DNA from: WQXF01 sp031553615
GTDB taxonomy: Bacteria > Bacillota > Clostridia > Christensenellales > Aristaeellaceae
DNA length: 64,000 bases
Direction: 5' to 3'
Assembly: GCA_031553615.1 (NCBI GenBank)
Contig: JAVBLJ010000001.1
Span: 1 to 64,000, forward strand
The translations under genes were made by a program, and so were the position numbers. Within the stretch, counting starts at the first letter, position 1, and every line of letters begins with the position of its first letter. Positions 40,096 to 48,712 of the stretch are shown here, in pieces. Below the pieces are notes generated by a model, which was not told the origin of the DNA, did not search any database, and saw nothing but the letters and a program-made list of their open reading frames with translations.

Positions 40096-40983
40096 ATGAA
40101 AAAGTATCTCTGTTTGCTGCTGGCTTTGGTATGCATTTTGCTGTCCGGCTGCTCCGCTTACCAGGGCTTGCTGGACGATCCTATCTCCGAACAGTATCTC
40201 ACGCGAATACTCTCCGCTGCACAGACGCAGGATGCCGCCGCCATGAAGGGGCTGTTTTTTGTGGGCGTAGCAGACGACGCTACGATTGAGGCGGCGTTCG
40301 CGCAGCTGAATGCCCTGTGGGGGGAAGCGGAGCACACCTATAAAGCGGTTGGGCGCTACACAAAGTACAATACTTCGGCAGCAATTCAGCATTGGGTGGA
40401 ATCCACGTACCTTGTCGACTGTAATGGAACAAAAACTTATGTCTTTCTTGCGCGGCTGCCCGACGATTCGCTGGGGGCCAGTTTGATTGGCCTTCACTGG
40501 GTGGACGCAGACGCATACGATAGGCAGGCTACCCCCAGTGGGGCGATTTCGAGAATAGGAGAATTCAATCTTTCACAGTGGGCTCTGCTTGCGCTGAGCG
40601 TACTTTTCTTTGCATTTACCGTGTTTACGACGATCAACTGCATCAGGGCCAAGATTCGCCGGAAGCCGTTTTGGGTGCTGCTGATTCTGCTCGGCTACGG
40701 CTACTTGGTATTCGGGTGGCTTACCGGAGGGGTTGAGTTCCGGATCGGGGTGTGTTTGATCGATTACTCCCGCTGGACGGTTTCGTACACGGGCGAGAAC
40801 GAAATCCGGATTCTTCTGCCGCTGGGTGCGGCTATCTACTGGTTCATGCGCAACAGGCTCATGGCGCGATATGAGACGTATCAAAAAAAGCGGCGCGGTC
40901 AGGGTGAGCCTGGGTTGGTTGACGAGCAGCCGGAGCTTGCGCAAGATTGCGCGGAGGCTTTGACGGAGGAGGACCCTCGGTAG
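40096..40983 (+). CDS. Lipoprotein with C-terminal membrane helices, unknown function
   Basis: 295 residues. The signal peptide MKKYLCLLLALVCILLSGC ends in lipobox LSGC. An extracytoplasmic domain (about 25-160, including WVESTYLVDCNGTKTYVFLA, similar to DUF4019/DUF4864-like small domains but not firmly assigned) is followed by helices at about 160-180, 190-212 and 240-258. The Lys/Arg-rich tail lies in the cytoplasm. ATG 40096 has aaggaaaaa about 5-13 bases upstream. It is more AT-rich than its neighbours and sits between two dispersed repeats, which hints at a recent gain (inference). Confidence 0.7.
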   Translation: MKKYLCLLLALVCILLSGCSAYQGLLDDPISEQYLTRILSAAQTQDAAAMKGLFFVGVADDATIEAAFAQLNALWGEAEHTYKAVGRYTKYNTSAAIQHWVESTYLVDCNGTKTYVFLARLPDDSLGASLIGLHWVDADAYDRQATPSGAISRIGEFNLSQWALLALSVLFFAFTVFTTINCIRAKIRRKPFWVLLILLGYGYLVFGWLTGGVEFRIGVCLIDYSRWTVSYTGENEIRILLPLGAAIYWFMRNRLMARYETYQKKRRGQGEPGLVDEQPELAQDCAEALTEEDPR

Positions 40984-40994
40984 AGCACTCGCTT

Positions 40995-41283
40995 TGGGGA
41001 TTTGCGGCCGAAGGATACCTAATACCGGCGATCGGAAAGCCCTTAGGTCGCCCTCTGGCCACCTTCGTTACGCATCTTTCGAGTATTGCCAGGTAAACGC
41101 AGTCGCCCTCCGCCTTCCCGCAGGGCGAACGCAAAGCCCTCTGGTCGACCGTGAGGGCGAAATACCCTCCCAAAGGTAGTCGTTTCGCTCCTGCGGGAGC
41201 GACCAGGGGGCTTATCGCTCGCCCCCTGGACTCCTTCTCTGCGCATCTGCCAAGTTTTAGGATGTAAATGCGCTGGCCCTGCC
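40995..41283. repeat. R3 GC-rich repeat, copy B
   Basis: Contains gcgaccagggggcttatcgc, ccctggactccttctctgcg and ccaagttttaggatgtaaat, matching the window start. The left half has several further short palindromes (cttcccgcaggg and similar). No gene is supported here. Confidence 0.65.
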
Positions 41284-41319
41284 GCCTTCCCGTTCAGCTA
41301 TACTTTTCACCCCCCTCAT

Positions 41320-41354
41320 GGTATACTGATGCCAATCTGTACTGAAAGTATACC
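41320..41354. promoter_or_regulatory. Inverted repeat upstream of the nucleotidyltransferase operon
   Basis: ggtatact and agtatacc (8-bp arms, 19 bases between). The left arm contains TATACT, a possible -10 box, but no good -35 box was found. It may be the operator/promoter of the three-gene set from 41375. Confidence 0.45.
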
Positions 41355-41374
41355 GTGAATGGAGTGCTGATATC

Positions 41375-42127
41375 GTGAAAGCGATCATACTGGCTGCCGG
41401 AAAGGGCACCCGCTTGCAGAGCGAATCCGCCGATCTGCCCAAGGCGCTGCGCCTGGCGAACGGTCGCCCGCTCATCTCGTATGTGCTGGAGAATATCGAT
41501 TTCCTGCCGCCCGAGGACATCTGCATCGTGGTCGGCTTCCTGGGCGATAAAGTGAAGCAGGCTCTGGGTACGGCCTACCGCTACGTGGAGCAGGCCGAGC
41601 AGAAGGGCACCGCCCACGCCACCAAGTACGCGCGCGAGGTGTTCGGCGATTATACGGGGGACATCATGGTGCTCTACTGCGATATGCCGCTGCTGAGCCG
41701 CGAGACCTACCAGCGCATGTTCGATGAGCACGCGGCCTGCGGCGCGGCCAACACACTGCTGGCAGCCCACATCCGGCCCATTCCGCCGTTTGGGCGGCTG
41801 ATCCGCAATGAGCAGGGCGAGCTGTTCAGCATCGTGGAGGATAGCGCGTGCACCCCCGAGCAGAAGCTGATCGACGAAGTAAACGTGGGCATCCAGGTGA
41901 TGGATGCGCAGCTGATGTGGAAATACCTCGAGAGGGTGGACAACAACAACCCCAAGCACGAGTATTATCTGACCGGCATCGTGGACGTGATGGCTGCGGA
42001 CGGCCTGAAGCAACACGTGGTACACACCGCACGCCTGGAGGAAACCTGGGGCGTGAATACCATGGAGGATTTGCGCATGGTGGAGGATGAGCTGCTGCAC
42101 CAACGCGATTGCGGGGGCGGGCGATGA
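41375..42127 (+). CDS. NTP_transferase family nucleotidyltransferase (GlmU N-domain-like)
   Basis: 250 residues. Nucleotide-binding signature IILAAGKGTRL at residues 4-14, Lys in DLPKALRLANGRPL, then EQAEQKGTAHATKYA (GlmU-type QxGTxHA), LYCDMPLL (metal Asp) and EVNVGIQVMD. The left-handed beta-helix acetyltransferase half of GlmU is absent, so it makes an NDP-sugar, probably UDP-N-acetylhexosamine or similar. GTG 41375 has ggag about 10 bases upstream. The stop overlaps the next ATG (ATGA), so it is coupled to the TlpA-like gene, an unexpected partner. Confidence 0.87.
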   Translation: MKAIILAAGKGTRLQSESADLPKALRLANGRPLISYVLENIDFLPPEDICIVVGFLGDKVKQALGTAYRYVEQAEQKGTAHATKYAREVFGDYTGDIMVLYCDMPLLSRETYQRMFDEHAACGAANTLLAAHIRPIPPFGRLIRNEQGELFSIVEDSACTPEQKLIDEVNVGIQVMDAQLMWKYLERVDNNNPKHEYYLTGIVDVMAADGLKQHVVHTARLEETWGVNTMEDLRMVEDELLHQRDCGGGR

Positions 42128-42213
42128 CGAAACAAGCAATGACGAAACAAGCAATGACGAAACAGGCAATGAGGAAACAGGCAATCAGAAAACGGGTAAC
42201 GAAGAAACGGACA
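42124..42213. repeat. Six 15-bp tandem units at a start codon
   Basis: atgacgaaacaagca twice exactly, then four increasingly changed units. The first four units each begin with an in-frame ATG. Confidence 0.95.
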
Positions 42214-42792
42214 ATAAGCAGACTGACCGCAGGGAGCCGCACGGCGAGAAGATGGGCCTGCGCCCTGCTTTGCGGTCTGCTGCTGATGGCGGCGGTGCCC
42301 GCGTGTGCTTCGGGGCAGGCTGCGGAGATGGTTACTGTGACCAAGCCGGAGTTTAACCCGGAAGGTCTGCCGCTGGTACCCGATGTGACGTTGCCCAGCG
42401 CGGCGGGCGGGGACATTTCGCTCTCCAGCTTGGCCGGGAAACAGGTGGTGCTCTATTTCTGGGCCAGCTGGTGCCCCTCGTGCCGCGAGAATTTGGCCGA
42501 TAAGCAGGCCCTGCACGATTGGATGCTGGAAAACGAGTTTGAGGGCGTGGTGCTGGCGGTCAACCTGACCGACGGCATGCGGGAAACGCGCGAGCGCTGC
42601 GATGCGTTCATCGCCGAAAACGGCTACACCCTGCCGGTGGTATACGAAGAGACCGGCGTGCTGAGCAGCCTGTTCAACATCTCCTCCATACCCGTGACGG
42701 CGGTGATCGATGCGGAGGGCTACTTAAAGGGCGGCGCGATCGGCGTGCAAACGTTGGAGGAGACCATCGCCCTGCTGGAGCTAGGCACCTGA
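42124..42792 (+). CDS. TlpA/ResA-like thioredoxin-fold protein
   Basis: 222 residues. The N-terminus is a repeat (MTKQA three times, MRKQA, then Lys/Arg-rich), which makes a long positive region before the signal helix (WACALLCGLLLMAAVPACA; a Cys in a lipobox-like AVPAC). The thioredoxin domain has YFWASWCPSCREN (CxxC redox centre), and SSIPVTAVIDAEGYLKGG with the cis-Pro. It reduces or makes thiol pairs outside the membrane, with electrons from the CcdA-like protein encoded next (overlap of one base). It overlaps the preceding gene by four bases. Confidence 0.9.
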   Translation: MTKQAMTKQAMTKQAMRKQAIRKRVTKKRTISRLTAGSRTARRWACALLCGLLLMAAVPACASGQAAEMVTVTKPEFNPEGLPLVPDVTLPSAAGGDISLSSLAGKQVVLYFWASWCPSCRENLADKQALHDWMLENEFEGVVLAVNLTDGMRETRERCDAFIAENGYTLPVVYEETGVLSSLFNISSIPVTAVIDAEGYLKGGAIGVQTLEETIALLELGT

Positions 42793-43538
42793 TGCTTACA
42801 CAATATTTTTCCGTGCCCACCTTCACGGCGGGCATGCTGGTGCTGGTGTTTCTGGAGGGGCTGGCGGCCTTCCTTTCGCCGTGCGTCACTCCCATGATTC
42901 CCGTATACCTGCTATACCTGGGCGGCGATGCCGATCTGAGCCAGGAACCGAACCAAAATGGTAAAAAGAACCGCCGGAGGTTGCTTTACAACACCGGCGG
43001 TTTTGTGCTGGGCTTTACGTTGCTGTTCATGGCGCTGGGCGCAGGCGCGACCGCCGTGGGCCGCCTGCTGGCCGCGCACCTGAGCCTGCTTTCGCGGCTG
43101 GGCGGCGTGGTGCTCATCCTCATGGGGCTGCAAGCGCTGGGTGTGCTGCGCGGCCTGGATCTTTCGGCGCTGTTTCACCGGAAGGGCGGCGGGCACGATC
43201 CTTCGCACGCCCTCACCCCGCTGCGCGCCGTGGCCTTTGGCGCCACATTTGCCGTGGCCTGGACGCCCTGCGTCGGCGCATACTTGGGCGCGGCGCTCAC
43301 CATGGCGGGACAAAGCGCTTCGCTGCCCGCCGGGCTGCTGCTGCTCTTCTGCTTCTCGATGGGGCTGGGCGTGCCGTTTTTGGTGATCGCGCTGCTCTAT
43401 TCGCGGCTCACCGGTGCGCTGGGCTGGATCAAGCGCCACCTGCGCATCATCCAGATCGTCAGCGGCGTGCTGCTCCTGTTGTTTGGCCTGCTGATGCTCT
43501 TCGGGGTGTTCGGCTACTGGAAAGGATTATTCGGCTAA
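42792..43538 (+). CDS. CcdA/DsbD-like membrane electron carrier
   Basis: 248 residues, six helices. Each half has a redox Cys in a helix: FLSPCVTPMIPVYLLYLGG and AWTPCVGAYLGAAL, followed by FSMGLGVPFLVIALL. This is the CcdA pattern for moving reducing power from cytoplasmic thioredoxin across the membrane. The start overlaps the TlpA-like stop (TGATG), so both proteins are probably made in step and work as a pair. Confidence 0.93.
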   Translation: MLTQYFSVPTFTAGMLVLVFLEGLAAFLSPCVTPMIPVYLLYLGGDADLSQEPNQNGKKNRRRLLYNTGGFVLGFTLLFMALGAGATAVGRLLAAHLSLLSRLGGVVLILMGLQALGVLRGLDLSALFHRKGGGHDPSHALTPLRAVAFGATFAVAWTPCVGAYLGAALTMAGQSASLPAGLLLLFCFSMGLGVPFLVIALLYSRLTGALGWIKRHLRIIQIVSGVLLLLFGLLMLFGVFGYWKGLFG

Positions 43539-43609
43539 TCGAGCGTCCCTCTGCCGGGGAATCCCGAAGAATTCTCAAGGGCGATCGATCGCCAGCGATG
43601 GCGAAATCT

Positions 43610-44623
43610 CTATATCTCCCGATCCATGAGCGCGGCAAAGCCCCGCGCTCTTTGCATTACCTGGTCGAACTGCGCGGGGGTGAGCGACTGCGGGCCGTCG
43701 CTGAGCGCATGCGCCGGATCGTTGTGCACCTCGATGATCAGGCCGTCGGCCCCGGCGGCGATGGCCGCGCAGGTCAGGCGATCCACCATCCAAGCCTTGC
43801 CCGTGGCGTGCGAAGGATCCACCACCACCGGCAGGTGGCACAGCTGCTTGACCGCCACCACCGCCGAAAGATCGAGGGTGTTGCGCGTGTAGGTCTCAAA
43901 CGTACGCACGCCGCGCTCGCAAAGGATCACGTTCTGGTTGCCGCGCGACATGATGTACTCTGCGCTCATCAGCCATTCCTCAATGGTGCTGCTCAATCCG
44001 CGCTTGAGCAGGATCGGCTTCTGCGTGCTGCCGACCTCCTTAAGCAGCTGGAAGTTTTGCATGTTGCGCGCGCCGATCTGCAGGATGTCCACGGTAAGCT
44101 CGAACATCTCCACGTGGCGCGGATCGACGATCTCGGTCACGATGGGCAGGCCGGTGGCGGCGCGGGCCCGGGCGAGCAGCTCAAGCCCCTCCTTCTCCAT
44201 GCCCTGGAACGCGTAGGGCGAGGTGCGCGGCTTGTAAGCCCCTCCGCGCAGCACTGCGGCGCCCGAGGCCTTCACCGCCTTCGCGATGCCGGTCAGTTGC
44301 TCCTCCCCCTCCACCGAACAGGGCCCGGCCATGACGCACAGCCGCTTGCCCCCGATCTCCATATCGCGAACCTTCACGATGGAATCCTGCGGATGGAACT
44401 TGCGGTTGGCGCGCTTGTAGGGCTCGGAGACCTTCATCACGCGATCCACGCCGTCCATCATGCTCAGCTTGTCCACATCGAGCACCGATACGTCGCCCAC
44501 CGCGCCGATCACCGTGTTGTTATCGCCCGAGGATACATCGGCCTTGAGCCCTTGCTGCCGCAACGACCCCGCGACCTCTTCAATCTCCTGCGCGCTCGCG
44601 CCGTATTTCATGATGACGATCAT
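43610..44623 (-). CDS. aroF: 3-deoxy-7-phosphoheptulonate synthase (DAHP synthase, type I-beta)
   Basis: 337 residues. First step of the shikimate pathway: phosphoenolpyruvate + erythrose-4-phosphate to DAHP. The N-terminal ferredoxin-like regulatory domain (MIVIMKYGASAQEIEEV to about 65) is as in Thermotoga/clostridial enzymes. The catalytic barrel has VMAGPCSVE, GGAYKPRTSPYAFQG, ILLKRGLSST, ERGVRTFETYTRNTLD and VDPSHATGK. ATG 44623 has aaaggaag 10 bases upstream; the frame extends to 44656 without a site. Symbol choice (aroF/aroG/aroA) is by convention. Confidence 0.96.
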   Translation of the reverse strand: MIVIMKYGASAQEIEEVAGSLRQQGLKADVSSGDNNTVIGAVGDVSVLDVDKLSMMDGVDRVMKVSEPYKRANRKFHPQDSIVKVRDMEIGGKRLCVMAGPCSVEGEEQLTGIAKAVKASGAAVLRGGAYKPRTSPYAFQGMEKEGLELLARARAATGLPIVTEIVDPRHVEMFELTVDILQIGARNMQNFQLLKEVGSTQKPILLKRGLSSTIEEWLMSAEYIMSRGNQNVILCERGVRTFETYTRNTLDLSAVVAVKQLCHLPVVVDPSHATGKAWMVDRLTCAAIAAGADGLIIEVHNDPAHALSDGPQSLTPAQFDQVMQRARGFAALMDREI

Positions 44624-44674
44624 GGAATGCACTTCCTTTCGAGCGATCGAAGCCAATCGTCCAATGTTTCGTAG

Positions 44675-44703
44675 AGTATATCATGCCCGAACCTGCGCCG
44701 CAA
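44675..44703 (-). promoter_or_regulatory. Promoter of the DAHP synthase gene
   Basis: On the minus strand TTGCGG, 17-bp spacer, TATACT, about 45 bases before the ATG. Confidence 0.7.
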
Positions 44704-44790
44704 CAGCGCGCCAGGTTGTTTTTGCGAGAAACAAATTTGTAATCGTTTTCATCTGTTTCGCTATTTCTTGGAAAAATGCGCACCTTTTCC

Positions 44791-44819
44791 TTTACATATC
44801 GGTCATAACACGGTACAAT
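44791..44819 (+). promoter_or_regulatory. Promoter of the secreted-protein/M23 genes
   Basis: TTTACA, 17-bp spacer, TACAAT, the same boxes as the tRNA promoter, 69 bases before the TTG start. Confidence 0.82.
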
Positions 44820-44887
44820 GGCAGACAAAGAGGCTGGCGATTCCTGCCCTCTTTTCTGAATCATCCCTGGAAACGGGTGAATGTTGA

Positions 44888-45676
44888 TTGAAAAGGCGAT
44901 GCCTACTCTTGCTTTTTATCTGCCTGCTGTCGTGCTGTGCCACGGCGGCGGCTTCGTCGTCTAAAAATTCGGATTCAGTGGTCGCGCCGGTGCCTACGCT
45001 CATGCCCTCGCCCCCGCCGCCCGATGTAGGCACCACGCCCCCCGAGCTTATGCCCGATACCACGCCGCAGCCCCGCAACTGGGTCAAGGCCGGGCCGGTC
45101 TCCTTCGATGCGGACAAGCTTACCCTGGAGGAGCGCGCCAGCATGATCCGGCAACTGCAGCTCTCCATCCAGCGCTCCTCCATGGCCAACTACGAGCTGG
45201 TCGCGGGGCTGGAGACCTCCCGCGAAAAGCCTTGCTTCAAGGGACAGAGCGCGCGCTTCCGGCAGACGCTGTACGGCGATGATTCCGAGGAGTTTCAGGT
45301 CACGATGACGCTGACCAACATCCTGCGCGGCGAGGAGGCCGACGCGATCGCTCTGCCGCTTTTGCAGCAGGCCTTCACGCGGGAGGATGTGCTCAAGAAC
45401 AACATGGAGTTCATCGTCTGCGATTTCGACGTGTCCGTAACCGCATCCGACCCCAACATGCCGATACTGATCGCGCAATACGATTTTGTCGCGGTTTCCG
45501 ATTCCGGTCGGCCGATCGAGCGGCCCATGCTGCTCACCAGCGTCGACAATATGCTGACCCTGTACCCCGGCGGCAATGGAACGCTGCAAGTCATTGTCAC
45601 CGCCGAGAAGGGCACCTACCCCACCATCCTGTATCTCAAAGAGATTTGGTTTTCGCTGCTGGAGCCGGGAGCGTAA
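44888..45676 (+). CDS. Secreted protein of unknown function
   Basis: 262 residues. Signal peptide MKRRCLLLLFICLLSCCATA, then a Pro-rich linker (PTLMPSPPPPDVGTTPPE) and a globular domain with QTLYGDDSEEFQVTMTLTNI and a C-terminal YLKEIWFSLLEPG. No family recognised. TTG 44888 is the first start in the frame; the upstream gggtgaatg is a weak ribosome site. It shares a transcript with the M23 gene that follows by 53 bases, so an envelope role is plausible. Confidence 0.75.
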   Translation: MKRRCLLLLFICLLSCCATAAASSSKNSDSVVAPVPTLMPSPPPPDVGTTPPELMPDTTPQPRNWVKAGPVSFDADKLTLEERASMIRQLQLSIQRSSMANYELVAGLETSREKPCFKGQSARFRQTLYGDDSEEFQVTMTLTNILRGEEADAIALPLLQQAFTREDVLKNNMEFIVCDFDVSVTASDPNMPILIAQYDFVAVSDSGRPIERPMLLTSVDNMLTLYPGGNGTLQVIVTAEKGTYPTILYLKEIWFSLLEPGA

Positions 45677-45729
45677 CACGGGCGGATCGATCCCGCCAGA
45701 TATTCCGCCAAACAAAAGGAGGAAATAGG

Positions 45730-46731
45730 ATGAGAAACCGGAAACATGCGTGGCTCGTACGGTTCCTTTGCTGCGGGCTGATGCTGTGCTTCGCATGGAC
45801 GGCGCTGGCTGCGGAGGCGCCGGTGACCACCCGCGATACCGTTTCGTTTGTGTACGGCAACCGGGTTCTGCGCCGGAAAAAGGTCACGTTCTATCCGGAT
45901 GTATACGCCTATAACCACACCGAGTACGGCCTGCAGCCCTTCGATGGCGCGGTGCCCGAGCGGTTCTTTGTGGTCGATGGCCAGGGCAAGTATGCGCTCG
46001 CGCCCATCGTGATGGATGTGGCCGACGCGGTGCGCACCCGTCTATATGGCGGCGATGTGGGCCGGGTGGCGCTGTTCTACGGCCAGTACACCGAAAAGGT
46101 GCGTTCCTCCGACAAGCGTTGGGGCTACTCCGGCATCCATGAAGGCATGGATTTTATTTCCGAAAGCGGCCATCCGCTCTATGCGATCCTGGAGGGCGAA
46201 GTGCTGCGCATCGGCCGCAACAAGGATGGCGCCATCGCCATCTACAACGAGGAATATAACACCACCATCCTCTACCTGCACACCAAAAACGTACAGGTCA
46301 AGTACGGCGACCGGATCGCGGCGGGTACGCTCATCGCCCACGAGGGCAAGCGCGGCGCAGGCGATTACTACACCCACATCGAGGTGCGCTTTGGCCGCCA
46401 CACCTCGCCTAAGCCCTACCGCAACGTGACGCTGGAGAGCGATCTGCCGTACGATTTCTTCATTCGAGCGCTGGGCATCACCCCCTCCGACCGGGACCCG
46501 GTGACCGCCGAGGCCGTGCTGGAGGCCGAGCAGATGCGCAAGGCCGCCGAAGCCGAGGCCGAGGCCGCCCGCAAGGCTGCCGAGGAAGAAGCGGCGCGTC
46601 TCCTGGCGACCCCTTCCCCCGCACCCACGCCCGAGATCGTGGTGCAGGATGAGCCGGTCGACGAACTCCCCCCAGGCTTCGGCTTCGAAAGCCCCAACGC
46701 GACGCCGCTGCCGACTTTACCGCCGAAATAG
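45730..46731 (+). CDS. M23 (LytM-type) peptidase-like protein
   Basis: 333 residues with signal peptide to about residue 28. The LytM domain is visible: HEGMDF (His137, Asp141), YLHTKN (His184) and YTHIEVRFG. In active M23 enzymes the last motif is HxH; here the first His is Tyr214 and only His216 remains. The metal ligands are therefore intact, but one catalytic His is changed. The C-terminal part has an Ala/Glu helix (AEAEAEAARKAAEEEAARLL) and a Pro-rich tail. ATG 45730 has aaggagg 7-13 bases upstream. Stop TAG is the first triplet of R2 copy A. Confidence 0.88.
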   Translation: MRNRKHAWLVRFLCCGLMLCFAWTALAAEAPVTTRDTVSFVYGNRVLRRKKVTFYPDVYAYNHTEYGLQPFDGAVPERFFVVDGQGKYALAPIVMDVADAVRTRLYGGDVGRVALFYGQYTEKVRSSDKRWGYSGIHEGMDFISESGHPLYAILEGEVLRIGRNKDGAIAIYNEEYNTTILYLHTKNVQVKYGDRIAAGTLIAHEGKRGAGDYYTHIEVRFGRHTSPKPYRNVTLESDLPYDFFIRALGITPSDRDPVTAEAVLEAEQMRKAAEAEAEAARKAAEEEAARLLATPSPAPTPEIVVQDEPVDELPPGFGFESPNATPLPTLPPK

Positions 46732-46999
46732 CGCTGGCGCGCTCGAACGCAAACGCTGAGGCGTTCACGTTCGGAGGAGGGTGCGCGCTGAGGCGCGGCC
46801 TCCCGTTGGTCGGGAAGGGAGGAATGTTTTCCTCCGCTCGGCCCTACGGGCTACGGGCCTGCGGGCCCCTCGTCTACGGAAAACTCCCCGCCCGCCCGGC
46901 AAAGCCGTGCGATACGAATGGGGTCGAGGGACTGCGGCCCCTCGAGCTCCCTGGGGGCGGCTTCGCTTCGCTGGCCGCGGGTTTCCGCTGCGGCAGGTT
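46729..46999 (+). repeat. R2 GC-rich repeat, copy A
   Basis: Begins tagcgctggcgcgctcgaac, has aacgctgaggcgtt and gcgcgctgaggcgcgg palindromes, a ggagggaatg-like purine block, cctacgggctacgggcctgc, then cccgcccggcaaagccgtgc. The same order recurs at 57736 and, inverted, at 47142-47445. The first TAG is the stop of the M23-type gene. Confidence 0.9.
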
Positions 47000-47031
47000 T
47001 TCTGTTGAGGCGGGTATCTATTCATAATGCG

Positions 47032-47077
47032 CAAAAAGGGCCTAGGAGGAGGAACGATGTTCCTTCCCTAGGCCCTC
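47032..47077 (-). terminator. Terminator between the two inverted R2 copies
   Basis: agggcctagg ... cctaggccct forms a long stem (with ggaac/gttcc continuing inside). On the minus strand it is followed by TTTTT, so it would end the rtcB transcript after R2 copy B. Confidence 0.8.
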
Positions 47078-47141
47078 TATTAAAGTATTAAAACCAAACC
47101 GCTATAATACCGAGCCACCGCAAGGCTGGAAAGCACTTCCA

Positions 47142-47445
47142 CTTAAATCCCGCCGCAGCGAAAAAACCCCAGGGCCAGCGAAGCGCCGCCCCGGGGAGCT
47201 CGAGGGGTCGCAGCCCCTCGAATCAATTCGTATCGCACGGCTTTGCCGGGCGGGCGGGGAGTTTTTCCGTAGACGAGGGCGAGCATAGCGAGCCGTAGCC
47301 CCGCAGGGCCGAGCGGAGGAAAACATTCCTCCCTCCCCGACCAGCGGGAGGCCGCGCCTCAGCGCGCACCCAGCCCCTCGAACGGAAACCGCCTCAGCGT
47401 TTCCGTTCGGGCGCGTCAGCGCTCGCGTTCGGGCGCGTCAGCGCC
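47142..47445 (-). repeat. R2 GC-rich repeat, copy B (inverted)
   Basis: Reverse-complement match to copy A over about 250 bases (ctacgg, cccgcccggcaaagccgtgc and the cgctgaggcg blocks). Its outer end duplicates gcgctgacgcgcccgaacg, and this part encodes the last nine residues and the stop of rtcB. Copies A and B together form a large inverted repeat around 47000-47141. Confidence 0.9.
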
Positions 47446-48639
47446 TGCCTTGTAGTTATAGACGGGGCGGATGGTCTCGGTGACTTCTACGGTGGGGCCT
47501 ATTTGGGCCAGGATATTCTCCATGGGTTTGTAGGCCATGGGGCATTCGTCCAGCGTGTCCGGGCCCACCGAGGTGGTGTAGATGTCGGCCATCTGTTTTT
47601 TGTATTCGGACACGGTGAAGCTTTGCCGGGCTTGGCCACGGCTCATGAGGCGACCCGCGCCGTGGGGGGCGGATTGGTTCCACTCCGCGTTGCCCTTGCC
47701 CCGGCAGATCAGGCTGCCATCGCGCATGTTGATGGGGATGAGCAAGCGCTCGCCTTCTCGGGCCGAGACCGCGCCCTTGCGCAGGATGCGCGCCTCCATG
47801 TCGATGTAGTTGTGAACGGTGGTGAACTGATCGGCGATATCGAGCTTCATACCCTTCACGATCTCGCTGACCATGGCCTGGCGATTGAGCGCGGCGAACT
47901 GCTGCACCAGCGCCATATCGTGTAGGTAATCCTCAAACAGCGTGCCGCTGACGTAGGCCAGCGCCAGCGAGCCGGTGCGCTTGCTTTCGCTCTTGAGCTT
48001 CTTCAGCGCGCCCTGCAGCTCCTTGTGGCGGCCCTCGGTGCGGTAGCGCTGCACGAGCGCTTCCTTCTCCTGGGCGGTGGGCTCGTTTTGCTGCTCAAAT
48101 CCGGCCATTTGGTAGGCTTTGGCGATCTCCAGGCCCAGGTGGCGGCTGCCCGAGTGCACCACCAGGTAGAGCCGCCCGGCCTCGTCGCGGTCGACCTCGA
48201 TGAAGTGATTGCCGCCGCCCAGCGTGCCGATGCTGCGGTAGGCGCGATCGTGATTTATGCCCTTCTTCCAGCGCAGCCGATCCAGGTCGATCTCCGCGGC
48301 CAGCGGGTGGGCTTTGTCGCGCACGTCAAACCCCGAGGGAATGCGCTCGCGAATCACCTTATCGAGCTTGGGCAACTCCAGGCGGCGCTGCTCCAGGATC
48401 ACGGTCTCCATGCCGCAGCCGATATCCACGCCCACCAGGTTAGGCACCACCCTGTCGGTGATGGTCATGGTGGTGCCCACGGTGCAGCCCGCGCCTGCGT
48501 GCACATCGGGCATGATGCGTATGCGGCTGTCCGCCGCGAACGCCTGTCCGCACAGCTCCTGAATCTGGGCGCGGGCGGCGTCCTCCAGCGAGTCGGCGTA
48601 CACCAGCGCGTTGTTGTATTTTCCGTAGATTTCAATCAT
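47416..48639 (-). CDS. rtcB: RNA-splicing ligase RtcB
   Basis: 407 residues. GTP- and Mn-dependent ligation of 2',3'-cyclic phosphate/3'-phosphate RNA ends to 5'-OH ends. Motifs: MPDVHAGAGCTVGTTM, VGVDIGCGMETV (Mn site with Asp-Cys), GTLGGGNHFIEV, VVHSGSRHLG and SAPHGAGRLMSR (guanylated His). No RtcA or archease is adjacent. The last nine residues GADAPERER come from R2 copy B, so the C-terminus was rebuilt by the repeat. ATG 48639 has aggagaaa 5-12 bases upstream. Confidence 0.95.
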   Translation of the reverse strand: MIEIYGKYNNALVYADSLEDAARAQIQELCGQAFAADSRIRIMPDVHAGAGCTVGTTMTITDRVVPNLVGVDIGCGMETVILEQRRLELPKLDKVIRERIPSGFDVRDKAHPLAAEIDLDRLRWKKGINHDRAYRSIGTLGGGNHFIEVDRDEAGRLYLVVHSGSRHLGLEIAKAYQMAGFEQQNEPTAQEKEALVQRYRTEGRHKELQGALKKLKSESKRTGSLALAYVSGTLFEDYLHDMALVQQFAALNRQAMVSEIVKGMKLDIADQFTTVHNYIDMEARILRKGAVSAREGERLLIPINMRDGSLICRGKGNAEWNQSAPHGAGRLMSRGQARQSFTVSEYKKQMADIYTTSVGPDTLDECPMAYKPMENILAQIGPTVEVTETIRPVYNYKAGADAPERER

Positions 48640-48712
48640 GGTTTTCTCCTAAATAATCCTTTTCCTGAATCCTTTTCCTTAGTATACAGCATTTCCGATT
48701 CGATATGGAACG

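Noticed and set aside
46781..47034. Small frames within the R2 copies (also 47102-47326 and 57788-58027)
   Set aside because: They repeat because the DNA repeats; both strands and frames give similar Arg/Pro-rich peptides without start signals.
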